From: Streptomyces mesophilus
Lineage (GTDB): Bacteria; Actinomycetota; Actinomycetes; Streptomycetales; Streptomycetaceae
Assembly (NCBI RefSeq): GCF_011044995.1
Contig: NZ_JAAKZW010000054.1
Coordinates: forward strand, 1 to 36,625
Length of the DNA: 36,625 nt
Direction: 5' to 3'
In this document: positions 27,972 to 36,601 of the stretch, in pieces
Numbering within the stretch: position 1 is the first letter of the stretch
Layout of the letters: each line of letters opens with the position of its first letter
Position numbers and translations under genes: made by a program
The notes under the pieces: model-generated
Told to the model about the DNA's origin: nothing
Seen by the model: the letters and a program-made list of their open reading frames with translations, nothing else
Database searches by the model: none

Positions 27972-27977
27972 TAGTCT
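27972..27977 (+). promoter_or_regulatory. -10 box of a likely leaderless ddlA promoter
   Basis: TAGTCT fits TAnnnT and ends 9 nt before the ddlA ATG; no ribosome site is present between them. No strong -35 is visible, so an activator (perhaps at the palindrome) may be needed. Confidence 0.4.
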
Positions 27978-27986
27978 CGACGCGAT

Positions 27987-29159
27987 ATGAGCAGCGAGAC
28001 CACCTCCCAGAGCCCTGTGCCCGCGCCTTCCGGCGGGAACGTACGCAAGCCGCGTGTGGCCGTCGTGTTCGGCGGACGCAGCTCCGAGCACGGCATCTCG
28101 GTCGTCACGGCCGGTGCGGTCCTGAACGCCATCGACCGCACGAAGTACGACGTGCTGCCGATCGGCATCACCTCGGACGGCCGCTGGATGCTGACCGCCG
28201 ACGAGCCCGAGCGGATGGCGATCGCCGACCGCAAGGTGCCCACCGTCGAGCAGGTCGCGGAGAACAGCGAAGGCGGCGTCATCCTGCCGGTCGACCCCGC
28301 CAACCGCGAGGTCGTCTACACCGAGCCCGGCGCCGTGCCCAAGGCGCTCGGCGAGGTCGACGTGGTCTTCCCGATGCTGCACGGCCCGTACGGCGAGGAC
28401 GGCACCCTCCAGGGACTGCTCGAACTCTCCGGAACGCCCTATGTGGGCTCGGGAGTTCTGGCTTCCGCGGTCGGCCAGGACAAGGAGTACATGAAGCGCG
28501 TCTTCACCTCCTTCGGCCTGCCCGTCGGCCCGTACCTGGTGATCCGCCCGCGCGAGTGGGAGTCCGACCGGGCCGACGCCCGCCAGAAGATCGCCGAGTT
28601 CGCCGGTGAGCACGGCTGGCCGCTCTTCATCAAGCCGGCCCGCGCCGGCTCCTCCTTCGGCATCACCAAGGTCGACTCCTTCGACGGCCTGGACGAGGCC
28701 ATCGAGGAGGCGCGGCGCCACGACCCGAAGTTCCTCGTGGAGGCGCTCCTTCGCGGCCGCGAGATCGAGTGCGGCGTCCTGGAGTTCGAGGACGGGCCGC
28801 GCGCCAGCCTGCCCGCCGAGATCCCGCCGGTCACCGACCACGAGTTCTACGACTTCGAGGCCAAGTACATCGACTCGGCCTCCGGCATCGTGCCCGCACC
28901 GCTGACGCCCGAGCAGACCGCCGAGGTGCAGCGCCTCGCGGTCGCCGCCTTCGACGCGGCCAGCTGCGAGGGTCTGGTGCGCGCGGACTTCTTCCTCACC
29001 GAGGACGGCGAGTTCGTGATCAACGAGATCAATACGATGCCGGGCTTCACGCCCATCTCCATGTACCCGCGCATGTGGCAGGAGAGCGGCGTCTCGTACC
29101 CGGAACTGGTGGACCGCCTGGTGCAGGCGGCTCTGCGGCGGTCGACCGGGCTGCGCTAG
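27987..29159 (+). CDS. ddlA: D-alanine--D-alanine ligase
   Basis: 390-aa ATP-grasp ligase joining two D-Ala for peptidoglycan precursors. Features: VVFGGRSSEHGISVVTAGA near the start, FPMLHGPYGEDGTLQGLLEL, the ATP-grasp lysine in LFIKPARAGSSFGI, and the metal and substrate region VINEINTMPGFTPISMYP. No neighbouring vanH or vanX is seen, so this is the housekeeping enzyme rather than part of a glycopeptide-resistance cluster. The start ATG is likely leaderless. Confidence 0.96.
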   Translation: MSSETTSQSPVPAPSGGNVRKPRVAVVFGGRSSEHGISVVTAGAVLNAIDRTKYDVLPIGITSDGRWMLTADEPERMAIADRKVPTVEQVAENSEGGVILPVDPANREVVYTEPGAVPKALGEVDVVFPMLHGPYGEDGTLQGLLELSGTPYVGSGVLASAVGQDKEYMKRVFTSFGLPVGPYLVIRPREWESDRADARQKIAEFAGEHGWPLFIKPARAGSSFGITKVDSFDGLDEAIEEARRHDPKFLVEALLRGREIECGVLEFEDGPRASLPAEIPPVTDHEFYDFEAKYIDSASGIVPAPLTPEQTAEVQRLAVAAFDAASCEGLVRADFFLTEDGEFVINEINTMPGFTPISMYPRMWQESGVSYPELVDRLVQAALRRSTGLR

Positions 29160-29177
29160 AAGCGGCCACGTACTGCG

Positions 29178-29213
29178 AAAAGCCGGACCCCTCGCGTACG
29201 GGGCCCGGCTTTT
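29178..29213. terminator. terminator between ddlA and the DUF3515 gene
   Basis: 14-nt arms AAAAGCCGGACCCC and GGGGCCCGGCTTTT with one mismatch and an 8-nt loop; A-run on one side and T-run on the other, suited to both converging transcripts. Confidence 0.85.
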
Positions 29214-29242
29214 CCATGCGTGCAGGAGTCTGTGTACGGGGA

Positions 29243-29725
29243 TCAGGTCGCGATGCCTTCGGGCACCGTCTTCCTGATCACGCGTCCGAGGTCCACGAGC
29301 GAGCCCGCACCCTGCTTCGCGTGCTCCTTGCTGATGGTGACCTCGACGTAGGCCTCGCGCAGTGCGCTCGTAAAGCGGTACGAACCGTCCCCCGGCTCCT
29401 CGACGAGCCAGCCGAGCCCGTCCACCGTGGTGGACGGCGGGTCCTTCTCCAGCATCTTCGGGGGCTGCGGAACACCGCAGCGCAGTATGATCGCCGAGCC
29501 TCCCCACCCCGCGGTGAACTCCGAGCTCGGCTCGGGATCACTCCGGTCGAGGCCGTCCAGCTGCCCGGGCAGTGCCTCGTGCAGTTTCCGGCAGTGGCCG
29601 GACGTCCGGGAGTCGGGGGAGGGAACCACAGCCGTCACCGTGTCGTCCGTCCATGAGCAGCCTGTGGCGAGCAGCAGCGCGCCGAGGGTGGGGAGCTGGA
29701 CGAGCCGGCGACGGAAAAAGTTCAC
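29243..29725 (-). CDS. DUF3515 lipoprotein
   Basis: 160-aa predicted lipoprotein. A short basic N-terminus (MNFFRRRLVQL) and hydrophobic core end in a lipobox L-A-T-G-C (Cys23), implying lipidation and anchoring outside the membrane. The mature part contains HCRKLHEALPGQLDGL, a Cys in IILRCGVP, and C-terminal RFTSALREAYVEVTISKEH, as in DUF3515 proteins. The function of the family is unknown. The neighbouring AsnC-like gene is upstream on the same strand with a 20-nt gap, so the two may be cotranscribed. Confidence 0.88.
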   Translation of the reverse strand: MNFFRRRLVQLPTLGALLLATGCSWTDDTVTAVVPSPDSRTSGHCRKLHEALPGQLDGLDRSDPEPSSEFTAGWGGSAIILRCGVPQPPKMLEKDPPSTTVDGLGWLVEEPGDGSYRFTSALREAYVEVTISKEHAKQGAGSLVDLGRVIRKTVPEGIAT

Positions 29726-29745
29726 CGGCCAAGCGTAAACGGGGG

Positions 29746-29979
29746 CTACAAGTGCACGACCGGGCAGGTCAGAGTGCGGGTGATGCCGTCCACTTGCTGG
29801 ACTTTGGCGACCACCATGCGACCGAGGTCGTCGACCGTGTCCGCCTGAGCGCGCACGATGACATCGTAGGGACCGGTGACGTCCTCGGCCTGGATCACTC
29901 CCGGGATCTTGCCGATCAGATCGGCGACGGTCGACGCCTTGCCGACCTCGGTCTGGATCAGGATGTACGCCTGTACCAC
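29746..29979 (-). CDS. stand-alone Lrp/AsnC effector (RAM) domain protein
   Basis: 77-aa protein made only of the amino-acid-binding/oligomerisation domain of Lrp/AsnC regulators (VVQAYILIQTEVGKAS ... IPGVIQAEDVTGPYDVIVRAQADTVDDLGRMV ... ITRTLTCPVV), without a DNA-binding HTH. Start GTG at 29979 with GGAGG 4 nt upstream; the longer frame from 30144 is rejected. Such stand-alone RAM proteins are thought to bind amino acids and may modulate full-length Lrp proteins, but the role here is unknown. Divergent from thiL; I found no clear signal in the 248-bp gap except a short GCGGGGATC tandem at 30009-30026. Confidence 0.9.
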   Translation of the reverse strand: MVQAYILIQTEVGKASTVADLIGKIPGVIQAEDVTGPYDVIVRAQADTVDDLGRMVVAKVQQVDGITRTLTCPVVHL

Positions 29980-30227
29980 GGAACCTCCAGGGCGGCCACG
30001 AGGATCATCGCGGGGATCGCGGGGATCATGCGGGGAGAAAGGACGCCACGGTATCGCGTTGCCGCATCCCACGGGGAGACCCGCGGGGCCGCAGGTACGT
30101 ACGCCGGGGCGGATGCAGCTGCGCGTGCCTCGGCGTGCGCGCATAAGAAGTTGACGTATTCGTTGACGGTACCCGCGGCCGATCGGGCCCGCTACCGCAA
30201 GGGCACTGGCGCAGAAAGGGCGATGGG

Positions 30228-31196
30228 ATGAAGGGCACCGTGGGGGAGCTCGGCGAGTTCGGGCTCATCAGAGAGCTCACCTCCCGGCTCACGACGACTC
30301 CGGCGGTCAGGATCGGCCCCGGCGACGACGCCGCGGTCGTGTCCGCGCCGGACCGCAGGGTCGTGGCGAGCACCGACATCCTGCTCGAGGGACGGCACTT
30401 CCGCCGCGACTGGTCCACGGCGTACGACGTCGGCCGCAAGGCGGCCGCGCAGAACCTCGCCGATATCGCCGCGATGGGCGCCGTACCGACCGCGCTGCTG
30501 CTCGGACTTGTGGTGCCCGCGGATCTCCCGGTCACGTGGGCAACGGAGTTGATGGACGGACTGCGCGACGAATGCCAGGTCGCGGGCGCGGCCGTGGTGG
30601 GCGGCGATGTGGTCCGCGGCGACACGATCACCGTGGCGATCACGGCACTTGGCGATCTGCGCAACCACGATCCGGTGACCCGCGGCGGCGCACAGCCCGG
30701 CGATGTCGTCGCGTACACGGGCTGGCTGGGCTGGTCGGCCGCCGGACACGCGGTGCTTTCGCGGGGCTTCCGTTCGCCGCGCGCGTTCGTCGAGGCGCAC
30801 CGCCGCCCGGAGCCGCCGTACCACGCGGGCCCCGCCGCGGCCGGGCTCGGGGCGACCGCGATGGCGGACGTCAGCGACGGTCTGATCGCCGACCTCGGCC
30901 ATATCGCCGAGGCCAGCAAGGTCCGTATCGACATCAAGTCCGGTGCGATGGACGTGCCTTCGCAGATGAACGACATCGGTCAGGCCGTCGGCGTGGACCC
31001 GCTGCAGTGGGTGCTCTCCGGCGGCGAGGACCACGCGATCGTGGCGACCTTCCCCCCGGACGTGAAGCTCCCGGCCCGCTGGAAGGTGATCGGCGAGGTC
31101 CTCAACCCCTCCGCGCTGCCCCATGTGACGGTCGACGGCGCGCCCTGGACCAGCAAGGGCGGTTGGGACCACTTCGGCGGAGAGATCGAGTCGTGA
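30228..31196 (+). CDS. thiL: thiamine-monophosphate kinase
   Basis: 322-aa PurM-like ATP-dependent kinase phosphorylating thiamine monophosphate to the active diphosphate. Signatures are GPGDDAAVV near residues 29-37 (metal and ATP), TDILLEGRHFRRDW, KAAAQNLADIAAMGA, GGDVVRGDTITVAITALG, and a late SGGEDHAIVATF. ATG at 30228 with GAAAGGG upstream. No TPP riboswitch-like sequence was noticed. The stop overlaps thiD by 4 nt. Confidence 0.95.
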   Translation: MKGTVGELGEFGLIRELTSRLTTTPAVRIGPGDDAAVVSAPDRRVVASTDILLEGRHFRRDWSTAYDVGRKAAAQNLADIAAMGAVPTALLLGLVVPADLPVTWATELMDGLRDECQVAGAAVVGGDVVRGDTITVAITALGDLRNHDPVTRGGAQPGDVVAYTGWLGWSAAGHAVLSRGFRSPRAFVEAHRRPEPPYHAGPAAAGLGATAMADVSDGLIADLGHIAEASKVRIDIKSGAMDVPSQMNDIGQAVGVDPLQWVLSGGEDHAIVATFPPDVKLPARWKVIGEVLNPSALPHVTVDGAPWTSKGGWDHFGGEIES

Positions 31197-31999
31197 GTGC
31201 CCAAGCGATACGCCCGCCCCTGGTGCTCACCGTGGCCGGTTCGGACTCCGGCGGCGGCGCGGGTATCCAGGCGGACCTCAAGACGATGCTCGCGCTCGGT
31301 ACGCACGGGATGAGCGTGCTCACCGCGGTCACCGCGCAGAACTCGGTGGGCGTCCAGGGTGTTTGGGAACTTCCGGTCGAGGCGGTACGCGCCCAGTACC
31401 GCAGCGTGGCCGACGACATCGGCGTACAGGCCGTGAAGACCGGCATGCTGGCCTCGGCCGAACTGGTCGAGACGGTCGCGGAGTTGCTGGCCGGCACGGA
31501 CGCCCCTGCGGTGGTCGACCCGGTCGGCGTCTCCAAGCACGGTGACTCGCTGCTCGCCGAGGCCGCGCTCGATTCCGTACGCACGAAGCTGCTGCCGGTC
31601 GCGACGGTCGCCACTCCGAACCTGGACGAGGTGGCTCAGCTCACAGGTGTACGGGTGTCGGTGGAGGCGGACCTCAGGCGGGCCGCCGCGGCGCTCCTGG
31701 AATTCGGTCCGCGGTGGGCGCTGATCAAGGGCGGGCATCTGCCGGGGGAAGCGGTGGATCTGCTGACCGACGGATCCGAGGAGATCTGGCTGCGCGCCCC
31801 GCGCCACGACAACCGCCACACCCACGGCACGGGCTGCACCCTGGCCAGCGCGATCGCGGCGGGGCTCGCCAAGGGGCTCGAGGTGCCGGAGGCGGTCCGG
31901 CAGGCGAAGGACTACGTCACGGGCGCGATCGCGACCGGGTTCGCGCTCGGTGCGGGCATCGGGCCGGTGGATCACGGGTGGCGGACGCGCACGCTGTGA
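31193..31999 (+). CDS. thiD: hydroxymethylpyrimidine/phosphomethylpyrimidine kinase
   Basis: 268-aa ribokinase-fold kinase that phosphorylates HMP and HMP-P in thiamine synthesis. Motifs: VAGSDSGGGAGIQADLKTM near the start, VDPVGVSKHGDSLL, and the anion-hole GTGCTLASAIAAGLAKG near the end. The GTG at 31193 overlaps the thiL stop, giving coupled thiL-thiD. It ends just before a strong bidirectional terminator. Confidence 0.95.
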   Translation: MSAQAIRPPLVLTVAGSDSGGGAGIQADLKTMLALGTHGMSVLTAVTAQNSVGVQGVWELPVEAVRAQYRSVADDIGVQAVKTGMLASAELVETVAELLAGTDAPAVVDPVGVSKHGDSLLAEAALDSVRTKLLPVATVATPNLDEVAQLTGVRVSVEADLRRAAAALLEFGPRWALIKGGHLPGEAVDLLTDGSEEIWLRAPRHDNRHTHGTGCTLASAIAAGLAKGLEVPEAVRQAKDYVTGAIATGFALGAGIGPVDHGWRTRTL

Positions 32000-32015
32000 A
32001 GGCGGTCATGGAAAA

Positions 32016-32054
32016 GCAAGAAGCCGGCCCACCAGAGGTGGACCGGCTTCTTGC
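32016..32054. terminator. bidirectional terminator between thiD and rpmB
   Basis: 18-bp stem with arms GCAAGAAGCCGGCCCACC and GGTGGACCGGCTTCTTGC (one mismatch or wobble) and an AGA loop. Placed 16 nt after thiD and 28 nt after the rpmB stop on the other strand. Confidence 0.9.
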
Positions 32055-32082
32055 AGCAACCAGCTAGGTGGCCGCGCTGCGA

Positions 32083-32268
32083 TTAGCGCGAGACCTTGCC
32101 GGCCTTGATGCACGAGGTGCAAGCGTTCACGCGCTTCGGCGTCCCGCCGACCACGGTACGAACGCGCTGGATGTTCGGGTTCCAGCGGCGCGGCGTACGG
32201 CGGTGCGAGTGCGAGATGTTGTTGCCGAAGCCCGGGCCCTTGCCACAGACGTCGCAGTTGGCAGCCAC
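32083..32268 (-). CDS. rpmB: 50S ribosomal protein L28, zinc-binding form
   Basis: 61-aa L28. Two CxxC pairs (Cys5/Cys8 and Cys50/Cys53) form a zinc ribbon, the C-plus type; Streptomyces usually also encodes a zinc-free L28 induced at low zinc. The family block SHSHRRTPRRWNPNIQRVR is intact. The ATG has GGAG upstream on minus. A possible -10 TATGCT is present further upstream. Divergent from the DhaL-domain gene. Confidence 0.96.
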   Translation of the reverse strand: MAANCDVCGKGPGFGNNISHSHRRTPRRWNPNIQRVRTVVGGTPKRVNACTSCIKAGKVSR

Positions 32269-32516
32269 GGGTCACTCCAAAGACTTCAGATGCTCTTACG
32301 GTTGAAACCCGGCATGCCGAGTCGAGTTCCGTTAAGGATCTGAGTGGCTTGCCAGGGAATGGCCCGATCCGAATCGGGCAACCGAAGCAGCATACATCGG
32401 CTGCGTCGGTACAAGAAAACTACCATGTCCTGCCCGGCCCCAGCCCCGGGCCCTGGTCCGCTGCGGCACCGGTCAGCACTAGTCTGCGAATGATCCCGCT
32501 GCTCACAGGAGGCACC

Positions 32517-34229
32517 GTGCCGCAGACCCCCGACGCACTCGTGGTGCGCGGCTGGTGCGGACTCGCGCTGGACGCCCTCGGGCGGGCCCGCGAGGAGATC
32601 GACGCCATCAACGTCTATCCCGTGGCCGACTCGGACACGGGCACGAACCTTTATCTGACGGTGGAATCGGCGGCCCGCGCGGTGGAGGCGATCTTCGCCG
32701 CGCACGAGGCGGCCGACTCCCCTGACGGCCCCTCGCTCGCCGAGGCGGGACGGGCGATGGCCCATGGCGCTCTGATCGGGGCGCGGGGCAATTCGGGGAC
32801 GATCCTGGCGCAGCTGCTGCGGGGGATGTCCCAGGTGCTCGCGGGGGAGGGTGACCTTTCTCACGAGGCGTCCGAGCCGACCGGGCAGGAGGCTTCCGAG
32901 CAGCGGGCCCGGCGCTTGAAGAAGGCGCTCGGCCATGCCGCCGCATCCGGGTACCAGGCGGTGGCCCACCCCGTGGAGGGCACGGTCCTTTCCGTGGCGA
33001 CGGCCGCGGCCGAGGCGGCCGACGCAGCCCCCGACGACTGCTCCGCCGTGGTGCGGGCCGCGTACGACGGGGCCTGTGCCGCGCTGGAGCGGACGCCGCA
33101 GCAGCTGGCCGTGCTCGGGCGCGCGGGAGTGGTCGACGCCGGCGGGCGCGGGCTCGTCGCGGTGCTCGGGGCGCTGGTGGAGGCGGTGTCGGGGCAGGTG
33201 GTCGCGGCGTACGCAACGGTGGGCGCCGCTCTACGGGCGGGCTCCTCCGAGGACCGGACGCGCGGGGAGGCGCAGGGCGACTCCTGCGGCCATGAGGCGG
33301 CGAGCGGTCCCGCCTTCGAGGTCATCTACCTCCTGGAGGCCGACGACGAACGGGTCGAGCGCCTGAAGACCCGCCTCGACGGCCTCGGCGACTCCCTGGT
33401 CGTGGTCGGCGGCGACGGCCTGTGGAACGTCCACGTGCATGTCGACGACGCGGGCGCAGCGGTCGAGGCGGGAGTGGAGGCCGGGCGGCCGTACCGGATC
33501 CGGATCACGCACTTCGGGGCCGAGGACGCGCACAGCGCCGGCTTCGTACCGCCTGTGCGTGAGAAGGCGCAGCGCGCGATCGTGGCCGTCGTGCCCGGCG
33601 AGGGCCTCGCCGGTCTGTACGCCGAGGCCGGCGCGACCACCGTGCTCGCGCGCCCGGGGGAGCCGCCCGCGAGCGGAGAACTGGTGGAGGCGATCCGGCG
33701 CGCGCACGCGCGTGAGGTGGTGCTGCTGCCCAACGACGCCGATCTGCGGCACACGGCGGCGGCGGCAGCGGAACAGGCGCGTACGGAAGGCGTACGGGTC
33801 GCCTTGATCCCGACCCGCTCGGCGGTCCAGGGCATCGCGGGGCTCGCCGTGCACGAACCGGAGCGGCGCTTCGACGAGGACGTGGTCGCGATGACGGCGG
33901 CGGCCGGCGCCACCCGCTACGGCGAACTGGCCGTGGCGGAACGCCAGTCGTGGACCATGGCCGGCATCTGCCAGGCCGGGGACATGCTCGGCCTGATCGA
34001 CGGGGACGTGGCCGTGATCGGCGCGGACCTCACCGTCACCGCCCGCTCGGTCCTCGACCGGATGCTGTCGGCGGGCGGCGAGATGGTCACCCTGGTGGTC
34101 GGCGACGAGGTGCCCGAGGACGTGGCCGCGACGCTCGAGGAGCATGTCCGCGAGGCGTATCTGGCCGTGGACACGGTGGTGTACCGGGGCGGGCGGAAGG
34201 CGGCGTTGCTGCTGATCGGGGTCGAGTAG
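32517..34229 (+). CDS. DAK2/DhaL-domain protein, FakA-like
   Basis: 570-aa protein. The N-terminal DhaL (DAK2) kinase domain has INVYPVADSDTGTNLYLT, with the Asp residues that hold Mg-ATP, and GARGNSGTILAQLLRGM. The C-terminal half resembles the FakA/YloV C-domain (FEVIYLLEADDERVERL, WNVHVHVDDAGAAVEAG, a late GEMVTLVVGDEVPEDVA). By analogy with FakA of Firmicutes it may phosphorylate fatty acids held by a DegV/FakB protein, none of which is in the window; in Streptomyces this is inference. GTG at 32517 with AGGAGGC is preferred over an ATG at 32490, where a -10-like TAGTCT (32480-32485) lies just upstream. Confidence 0.88.
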   Translation: MPQTPDALVVRGWCGLALDALGRAREEIDAINVYPVADSDTGTNLYLTVESAARAVEAIFAAHEAADSPDGPSLAEAGRAMAHGALIGARGNSGTILAQLLRGMSQVLAGEGDLSHEASEPTGQEASEQRARRLKKALGHAAASGYQAVAHPVEGTVLSVATAAAEAADAAPDDCSAVVRAAYDGACAALERTPQQLAVLGRAGVVDAGGRGLVAVLGALVEAVSGQVVAAYATVGAALRAGSSEDRTRGEAQGDSCGHEAASGPAFEVIYLLEADDERVERLKTRLDGLGDSLVVVGGDGLWNVHVHVDDAGAAVEAGVEAGRPYRIRITHFGAEDAHSAGFVPPVREKAQRAIVAVVPGEGLAGLYAEAGATTVLARPGEPPASGELVEAIRRAHAREVVLLPNDADLRHTAAAAAEQARTEGVRVALIPTRSAVQGIAGLAVHEPERRFDEDVVAMTAAAGATRYGELAVAERQSWTMAGICQAGDMLGLIDGDVAVIGADLTVTARSVLDRMLSAGGEMVTLVVGDEVPEDVAATLEEHVREAYLAVDTVVYRGGRKAALLLIGVE

Positions 34230-34257
34230 GCCCCCGCGTCCGGCGCCGGGACGGGAG

Positions 34258-34305
34258 GTGTCCACAGGCCCCGCGCGTACGGCACCGCGGCCGGAGTTGT
34301 CCACA
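34258..34305 (+). promoter_or_regulatory. two DnaA-box-like nonamers upstream of recG
   Basis: TTGTCCACA at 34297-34305 exactly matches the remembered Streptomyces DnaA-box consensus, and GTGTCCACA at 34258-34266 matches 8 of 9. Both have the same orientation, are spaced 39 bp start to start, and lie in the 108-bp gap before recG. Confidence 0.5.
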
Positions 34306-34337
34306 GGTCGCCCCGCCTGTCAGTCCCGTGGTGTGCA

Positions 34338-36581
34338 ATGGACCGCGTGCCCGTGCTCGAAGAACCGCTGAAGAAACTGCTCGGCCCCGCCACCGCGAAG
34401 GTGATGGCCGAGCATCTCGACCTGCACACCGTCGGCGACCTGCTGCACCACTATCCGCGGCGGTACGCGGAGCGCGGTGAGCTCTCCACGCTCGCGGACC
34501 TGCCGCTCGACGAGCATGTGACGGTCGTCGCCCAGGTCGCCACCGCCCGCATCCTCAAGTTCAACAACGGTCGCGGTCAGCGCCTCGAAGTGACCATCAC
34601 CGACGGCAGCGGCCAGCTCCAGCTGGTGTTCTTCGGCCGAGGTATCCACAAGCCGCACAAGGATCTGCTGCCCGGCACCCGCGCGATGTTCGCGGGCAAG
34701 GTCTCGGCCTTCAACCGCAAGCTCCAACTGGCCCACCCCGCATACGAGTTGCTGCGCGGCGACAATGCGGAGGCCGTGGACACCTGGGCCGGAGCCCTGA
34801 TCCCGATCTATCCGGCCACGGCGAAGCTGGAGTCCTGGAAGATCGCCAAGGCCGTGGACGCGGTCCTCCCGAGTGCGCAGGAGGCCGTGGACCCGCTGCC
34901 CCGCTCGCTGCGCGACGGCCGCGGACTCGTCACGCTCCCCGAGGCCCTGCTCAAGATCCACCGGCCGCACAGCAAGAGCGATGTCGACGAGGCGAAGGAC
35001 CGCCTCAAGTGGGACGAGGCCTTCGTCCTCCAGGTCGCGCTGGCCCGCCGGCGGTACGCGGAGACCCAGCTCCCCGCCGTAGCCCGCAGGCCGCAGCCGG
35101 ACGGACTGCTCGACGCCTTCGACGCGAAGCTCCCGTTCACGCTGACCGAGGGACAGGAGAAGGTCACCAAGGAGATCTTCGACGACCTGGCCACCGAACA
35201 CCCGATGCACCGCCTGCTCCAGGGCGAGGTCGGCAGCGGAAAGACGATGGTCGCGCTGCGCGCCATGCTCGCCGTCGTCGACGCGGGCGGGCAGGCCGCG
35301 ATGCTCGCGCCCACCGAAGTGCTCGCCCAGCAGCACCACCGGTCGGTCACCGAGATGATGGGCGAGCTCGCCAGTTGGGGGCTGTGGCGCGAAGCGCCTC
35401 CGAATAAGGGTGGTGGCGGGCGACGGGAGGGCGGGATGCTGGGCGGCACCGAGCACGCCACCAAGGTCGTCCTGCTCACCGGCTCCATGGGTGCGGCCGC
35501 ACGCCGTCAGGCCCTGCTCGACCTGGTCACCGGTGAAGCCGGGATCGTGATCGGGACGCACGCGCTGATCGAGGACAAGGTGCAGTTCCATGACCTCGGC
35601 CTGGTCGTGGTCGACGAGCAGCACCGCTTCGGTGTGGAGCAGCGTGACGCCCTGCGCTCCAAGGGCAAGCAGCCGCCGCACCTCCTGGTGATGACCGCGA
35701 CGCCCATTCCGCGCACGGTCGCGATGACCGTCTTCGGCGACCTGGAGACCTCGGTCCTCGACCAGCTGCCGGCGGGGCGTTCGCCGATCGCCAGCCATGT
35801 GGTCCCGGCCGCCGACAAGCCCCACTTCCTCGCGCGCGCCTGGGACCGGGTGCGCGAGGAGGTCGAGAACGGGCATCAGGCGTACGTGGTCTGCCCGCGT
35901 ATCGGCGACGATCTGGACGACAAGGCGGCCGCCAAGAAGAAGTCCGCCGAGGACGAGGCGGAGAAGCGCCCGCCGCTCGCCGTCGTGGAGGTCGCCGAAC
36001 AGCTGAGGGCGGGTCCGCTCGCGGGCCTGCGCGTGGAGATCCTGCACGGCCGGATGGCACCGGACGACAAGGACGCCGTGATGCGCCGTTTCGCGGCCGG
36101 CGACGTCGATGTCCTGGTGGCCACGACGGTGATCGAAGTGGGTGTGAACGTGCCGAACGCCACCGCCATGGTGATCATGGACGCCGACCGTTTCGGCGTC
36201 TCCCAGCTCCATCAGCTGCGCGGCCGTGTGGGCCGTGGCTCCGCGCCCGGCCTGTGCCTTCTGGTCACGGAGATGCCCGAGGCCAGCCCGGCCCGCGGCC
36301 GCCTGAGCGCGGTCGCCTCGACCCTCGACGGCTTCGAGCTCTCCCGTATCGACCTGGAACAGCGCCGCGAGGGCGATGTCCTCGGCCAGGCCCAGTCCGG
36401 CGTCCGCTCCTCGCTGCGGGTCCTCACGGTGATCGACGACGAGGAGGTCATCGCGGAGGCCAGGGAGGAAGCGGTCACGCTGGTCTCCAAGGACCCGGAC
36501 CTCGTGCACTACCCCGAACTGCGCACGGCCCTGGACGCACTGGTGGACAAGGAGCGGGAGCAGTACCTCGAGAAGGGGTGA
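34338..36581 (+). CDS. recG: ATP-dependent DNA helicase RecG
   Basis: 747-aa superfamily 2 helicase that remodels stalled forks and Holliday junctions. The N-terminal wedge/OB domain is about residues 50-150. Walker A is GEVGSGKT (about 296-303), motif Ia is APTEVLAQQH, motif II is DEQH in VVDEQHRFG (about 425), TATPIPRT follows, and motif VI is QLRGRVGRG (about 625). Two extra hydrophilic stretches are seen: a Gly/Arg-rich insertion after WGLWREAPP (about 350-375) and a Lys/Glu-rich one near DDKAAAKKKSAEDEAEK. Start ATG 34338; the in-frame GTG at 34347 is possible, as no ribosome site is obvious. Confidence 0.97.
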   Translation: MDRVPVLEEPLKKLLGPATAKVMAEHLDLHTVGDLLHHYPRRYAERGELSTLADLPLDEHVTVVAQVATARILKFNNGRGQRLEVTITDGSGQLQLVFFGRGIHKPHKDLLPGTRAMFAGKVSAFNRKLQLAHPAYELLRGDNAEAVDTWAGALIPIYPATAKLESWKIAKAVDAVLPSAQEAVDPLPRSLRDGRGLVTLPEALLKIHRPHSKSDVDEAKDRLKWDEAFVLQVALARRRYAETQLPAVARRPQPDGLLDAFDAKLPFTLTEGQEKVTKEIFDDLATEHPMHRLLQGEVGSGKTMVALRAMLAVVDAGGQAAMLAPTEVLAQQHHRSVTEMMGELASWGLWREAPPNKGGGGRREGGMLGGTEHATKVVLLTGSMGAAARRQALLDLVTGEAGIVIGTHALIEDKVQFHDLGLVVVDEQHRFGVEQRDALRSKGKQPPHLLVMTATPIPRTVAMTVFGDLETSVLDQLPAGRSPIASHVVPAADKPHFLARAWDRVREEVENGHQAYVVCPRIGDDLDDKAAAKKKSAEDEAEKRPPLAVVEVAEQLRAGPLAGLRVEILHGRMAPDDKDAVMRRFAAGDVDVLVATTVIEVGVNVPNATAMVIMDADRFGVSQLHQLRGRVGRGSAPGLCLLVTEMPEASPARGRLSAVASTLDGFELSRIDLEQRREGDVLGQAQSGVRSSLRVLTVIDDEEVIAEAREEAVTLVSKDPDLVHYPELRTALDALVDKEREQYLEKG

Positions 36582-36601
36582 GCACGCCCCGCCCGCCCCC
36601 A

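Noticed and set aside
30009..30026. GCGGGGATC short tandem upstream of thiL as an operator
   Set aside because: Only two to three 9-bp units of simple G-rich sequence with no promoter context; recorded but not supported.
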